From NCBI GenBank assembly GCA_937958375.1, contig CALGNY010000149.1, forward strand, positions 1-22,605: 22,605 nucleotides of DNA, given 5' to 3'. The position numbers and the translations under genes were made by a program. This document shows, piece after piece, positions 21,745 to 22,605 of the stretch (position 1 is the first letter of the stretch; each line of letters begins with the position of its first letter). Origin of the DNA: an uncultured Bacillaceae bacterium. GTDB lineage: Bacteria > Bacillota > Bacilli > Bacillales > Alkalibacillaceae. The notes beneath the pieces were generated by a model. The model was not told the DNA's origin. It made no database searches and was given only the letters and a program-made list of their open reading frames with translations.

Positions 21745-22521
21745 ATGAATGTAGGATTAATCGGGGCAGGAACGATTGGAACCTATTTACTTGAAGAGCT
21801 GAATGGGAAAAAAGACAAGGATCTACAGATTACCAGTGTGTTAGTTCGTAATTTTGATAAATACCAACAGTTGGAAGAGCAATATGGTATTCGTTTATTT
21901 ACCGATCTAGAAGAATTTTTAGATTCGTCGATCGATCTCGTTGTGGAGGCGACAACCGTTGAAGCGGCCAGTGAAATGTTGCCCGCTGTTTTGAGGCAAA
22001 AAGAAACCGTATTGATAAGTATCGGTGCTTTGGCGGAAGAGGAATTTTTTAATGAGATAAATGAGATCCTTAACGAAAAGGATCATCAGCTTCATTTACC
22101 ATCAGGAGCTATTGGAGGGTTAGACCTCATCGAAAACGTTGCTGCTGTGGGAATTCTAGAGACAGTTTCTCTGGTCACTAGAAAGCCAGCACATACCTTA
22201 TCGAGCGAGGCCATCGATGAACCGAAAGCGGTATTTGAAGGAAGTGCGGCCGAAGCCATTAAACAATATCCCAAAAACATAAACGTTTCGATTGCGTTGG
22301 CGCTTGCCGGTGTTGGGTTTCAGCAAACGAAGGTGACCATCGTAGCGGATCCACACGTGAATGAAAATATTCATTCCATCCAGGTCAAAGGTGATTTCGG
22401 GACAGCTTCATTTGAGATAAAGAATAAACCTTTTCCTTCTAATAAAAATACAAGTTACCTTGCTGCCGTCAGTGTCCTTGGCACGTTAAGAAAGATGGTC
22501 AGAAGAATCAATATGGGGTAA
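21745..22521 (+). CDS. L-aspartate dehydrogenase (DUF108/NadX-like)
   Basis: NAD(P)-dependent enzyme interconverting L-aspartate and iminoaspartate/oxaloacetate plus ammonia; NadX-type members supply iminoaspartate for NAD synthesis. The 258-residue protein has an N-terminal Rossmann motif GAGTIG at 7-12, VVEATTVEAA near 66-75, the family motif LPSGAIGGLDLI near 118-129, and YPKNINVSIALALAG at 175-189. ADPHVNENIHSI near 201-212 carries the conserved His of the C-terminal domain. The ribosome-binding site is weak (GGGTGTGAT). It lies 38 nt after the SRP RNA terminator, where dnaX sits in B. subtilis, with no obvious promoter of its own. NAD synthesis versus aspartate catabolism cannot be decided: no nadA or nadC is in view. 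Confidence 0.87.
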   Translation: MNVGLIGAGTIGTYLLEELNGKKDKDLQITSVLVRNFDKYQQLEEQYGIRLFTDLEEFLDSSIDLVVEATTVEAASEMLPAVLRQKETVLISIGALAEEEFFNEINEILNEKDHQLHLPSGAIGGLDLIENVAAVGILETVSLVTRKPAHTLSSEAIDEPKAVFEGSAAEAIKQYPKNINVSIALALAGVGFQQTKVTIVADPHVNENIHSIQVKGDFGTASFEIKNKPFPSNKNTSYLAAVSVLGTLRKMVRRINMG

Positions 22522-22532
22522 ATGAATGTTCT

Positions 22533-22572
22533 TAGAGCGTCTTGATTACGTCAAACTGGATGCTCCTTTTTT
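22533..22572 (+). terminator. Terminator of the aspartate dehydrogenase gene
   Basis: GAGCGTC (22535-22541) pairs with GATGCTC (22559-22565, one G-U), with an inner TTGA/TCAA pairing, followed by CTTTTTTTG. Confidence 0.8.
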
Positions 22573-22605
22573 TGTTTCTTGGTTGATTTTCATGTAAACA
22601 AAAAA

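Overview
The window is a Firmicutes chromosomal segment, almost certainly from a spore-forming Bacillaceae and plausibly a halophilic or alkaliphilic one. It keeps the origin-proximal order known from Bacillus subtilis: dacA, serS, tRNA-Ser, dck/dgk, then yaaH (sleL), tadA and the large SRP RNA. Spore genes (a CotZ/ExsY-like coat protein and a YaaH cortex-lytic enzyme), a T-box leader, and promoters resembling SigB and SigE types all fit. The acidic linker on the DppE lipoprotein hints at a salt- or alkali-adapted host, but this is only an inference.

Layout. Positions 1-725 hold the 3' end of dacA. Positions 730-2364 hold a T-box-controlled serS, followed by tRNA-Ser(UGA) at 2444-2536. The dgk-dck pair runs leftward (4040-2725) and diverges from a Cys-rich spore coat gene (4212-4823). 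A leftward FMN reductase (5532-4984) lies downstream of the centrepiece, a leftward eight-gene operon from 14088 to 5643: dppA-dppB-dppC-dppD-dppE-ykfA-ykfC-ykfD. A MITE-like palindromic repeat (14211-14470) lies upstream of the operon. Rightward genes follow: acsA, tandem hairpin repeats, an NCS2 permease, a DJ-1/PfpI stress protein behind a SigB-type promoter, and a DUF3891-like gene. Leftward yaaH, rightward tadA, the SRP RNA gene and an L-aspartate dehydrogenase close the window.

How the genes work together. The dpp-ykf operon imports di- and oligopeptides, including cell-wall muropeptides (DppBCDE, with a second ATPase YkfD). It then dismantles them in the cytoplasm with an LD-carboxypeptidase (YkfA), a gamma-D-Glu-diamino acid endopeptidase (YkfC) and a D-aminopeptidase (DppA). 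The epimerase YkfB, which sits between ykfA and ykfC in B. subtilis, is absent here. dck and dgk salvage deoxynucleosides, and acsA activates acetate.

Novelty. Most of the window is recognisable core or accessory Bacillaceae sequence, and I do not see a clearly new multi-gene system. The points most worth a second look are: dppD, whose perfect Shine-Dalgarno fits an AUC start codon better than the annotatable GTG; a 10-bp inverted repeat that would bury the ribosome-binding site of the FMN reductase; a terminator-like hairpin inside the operon between dppE and ykfA; the missing ykfB; an aspartate dehydrogenase directly after the SRP RNA; and the two repeat families.
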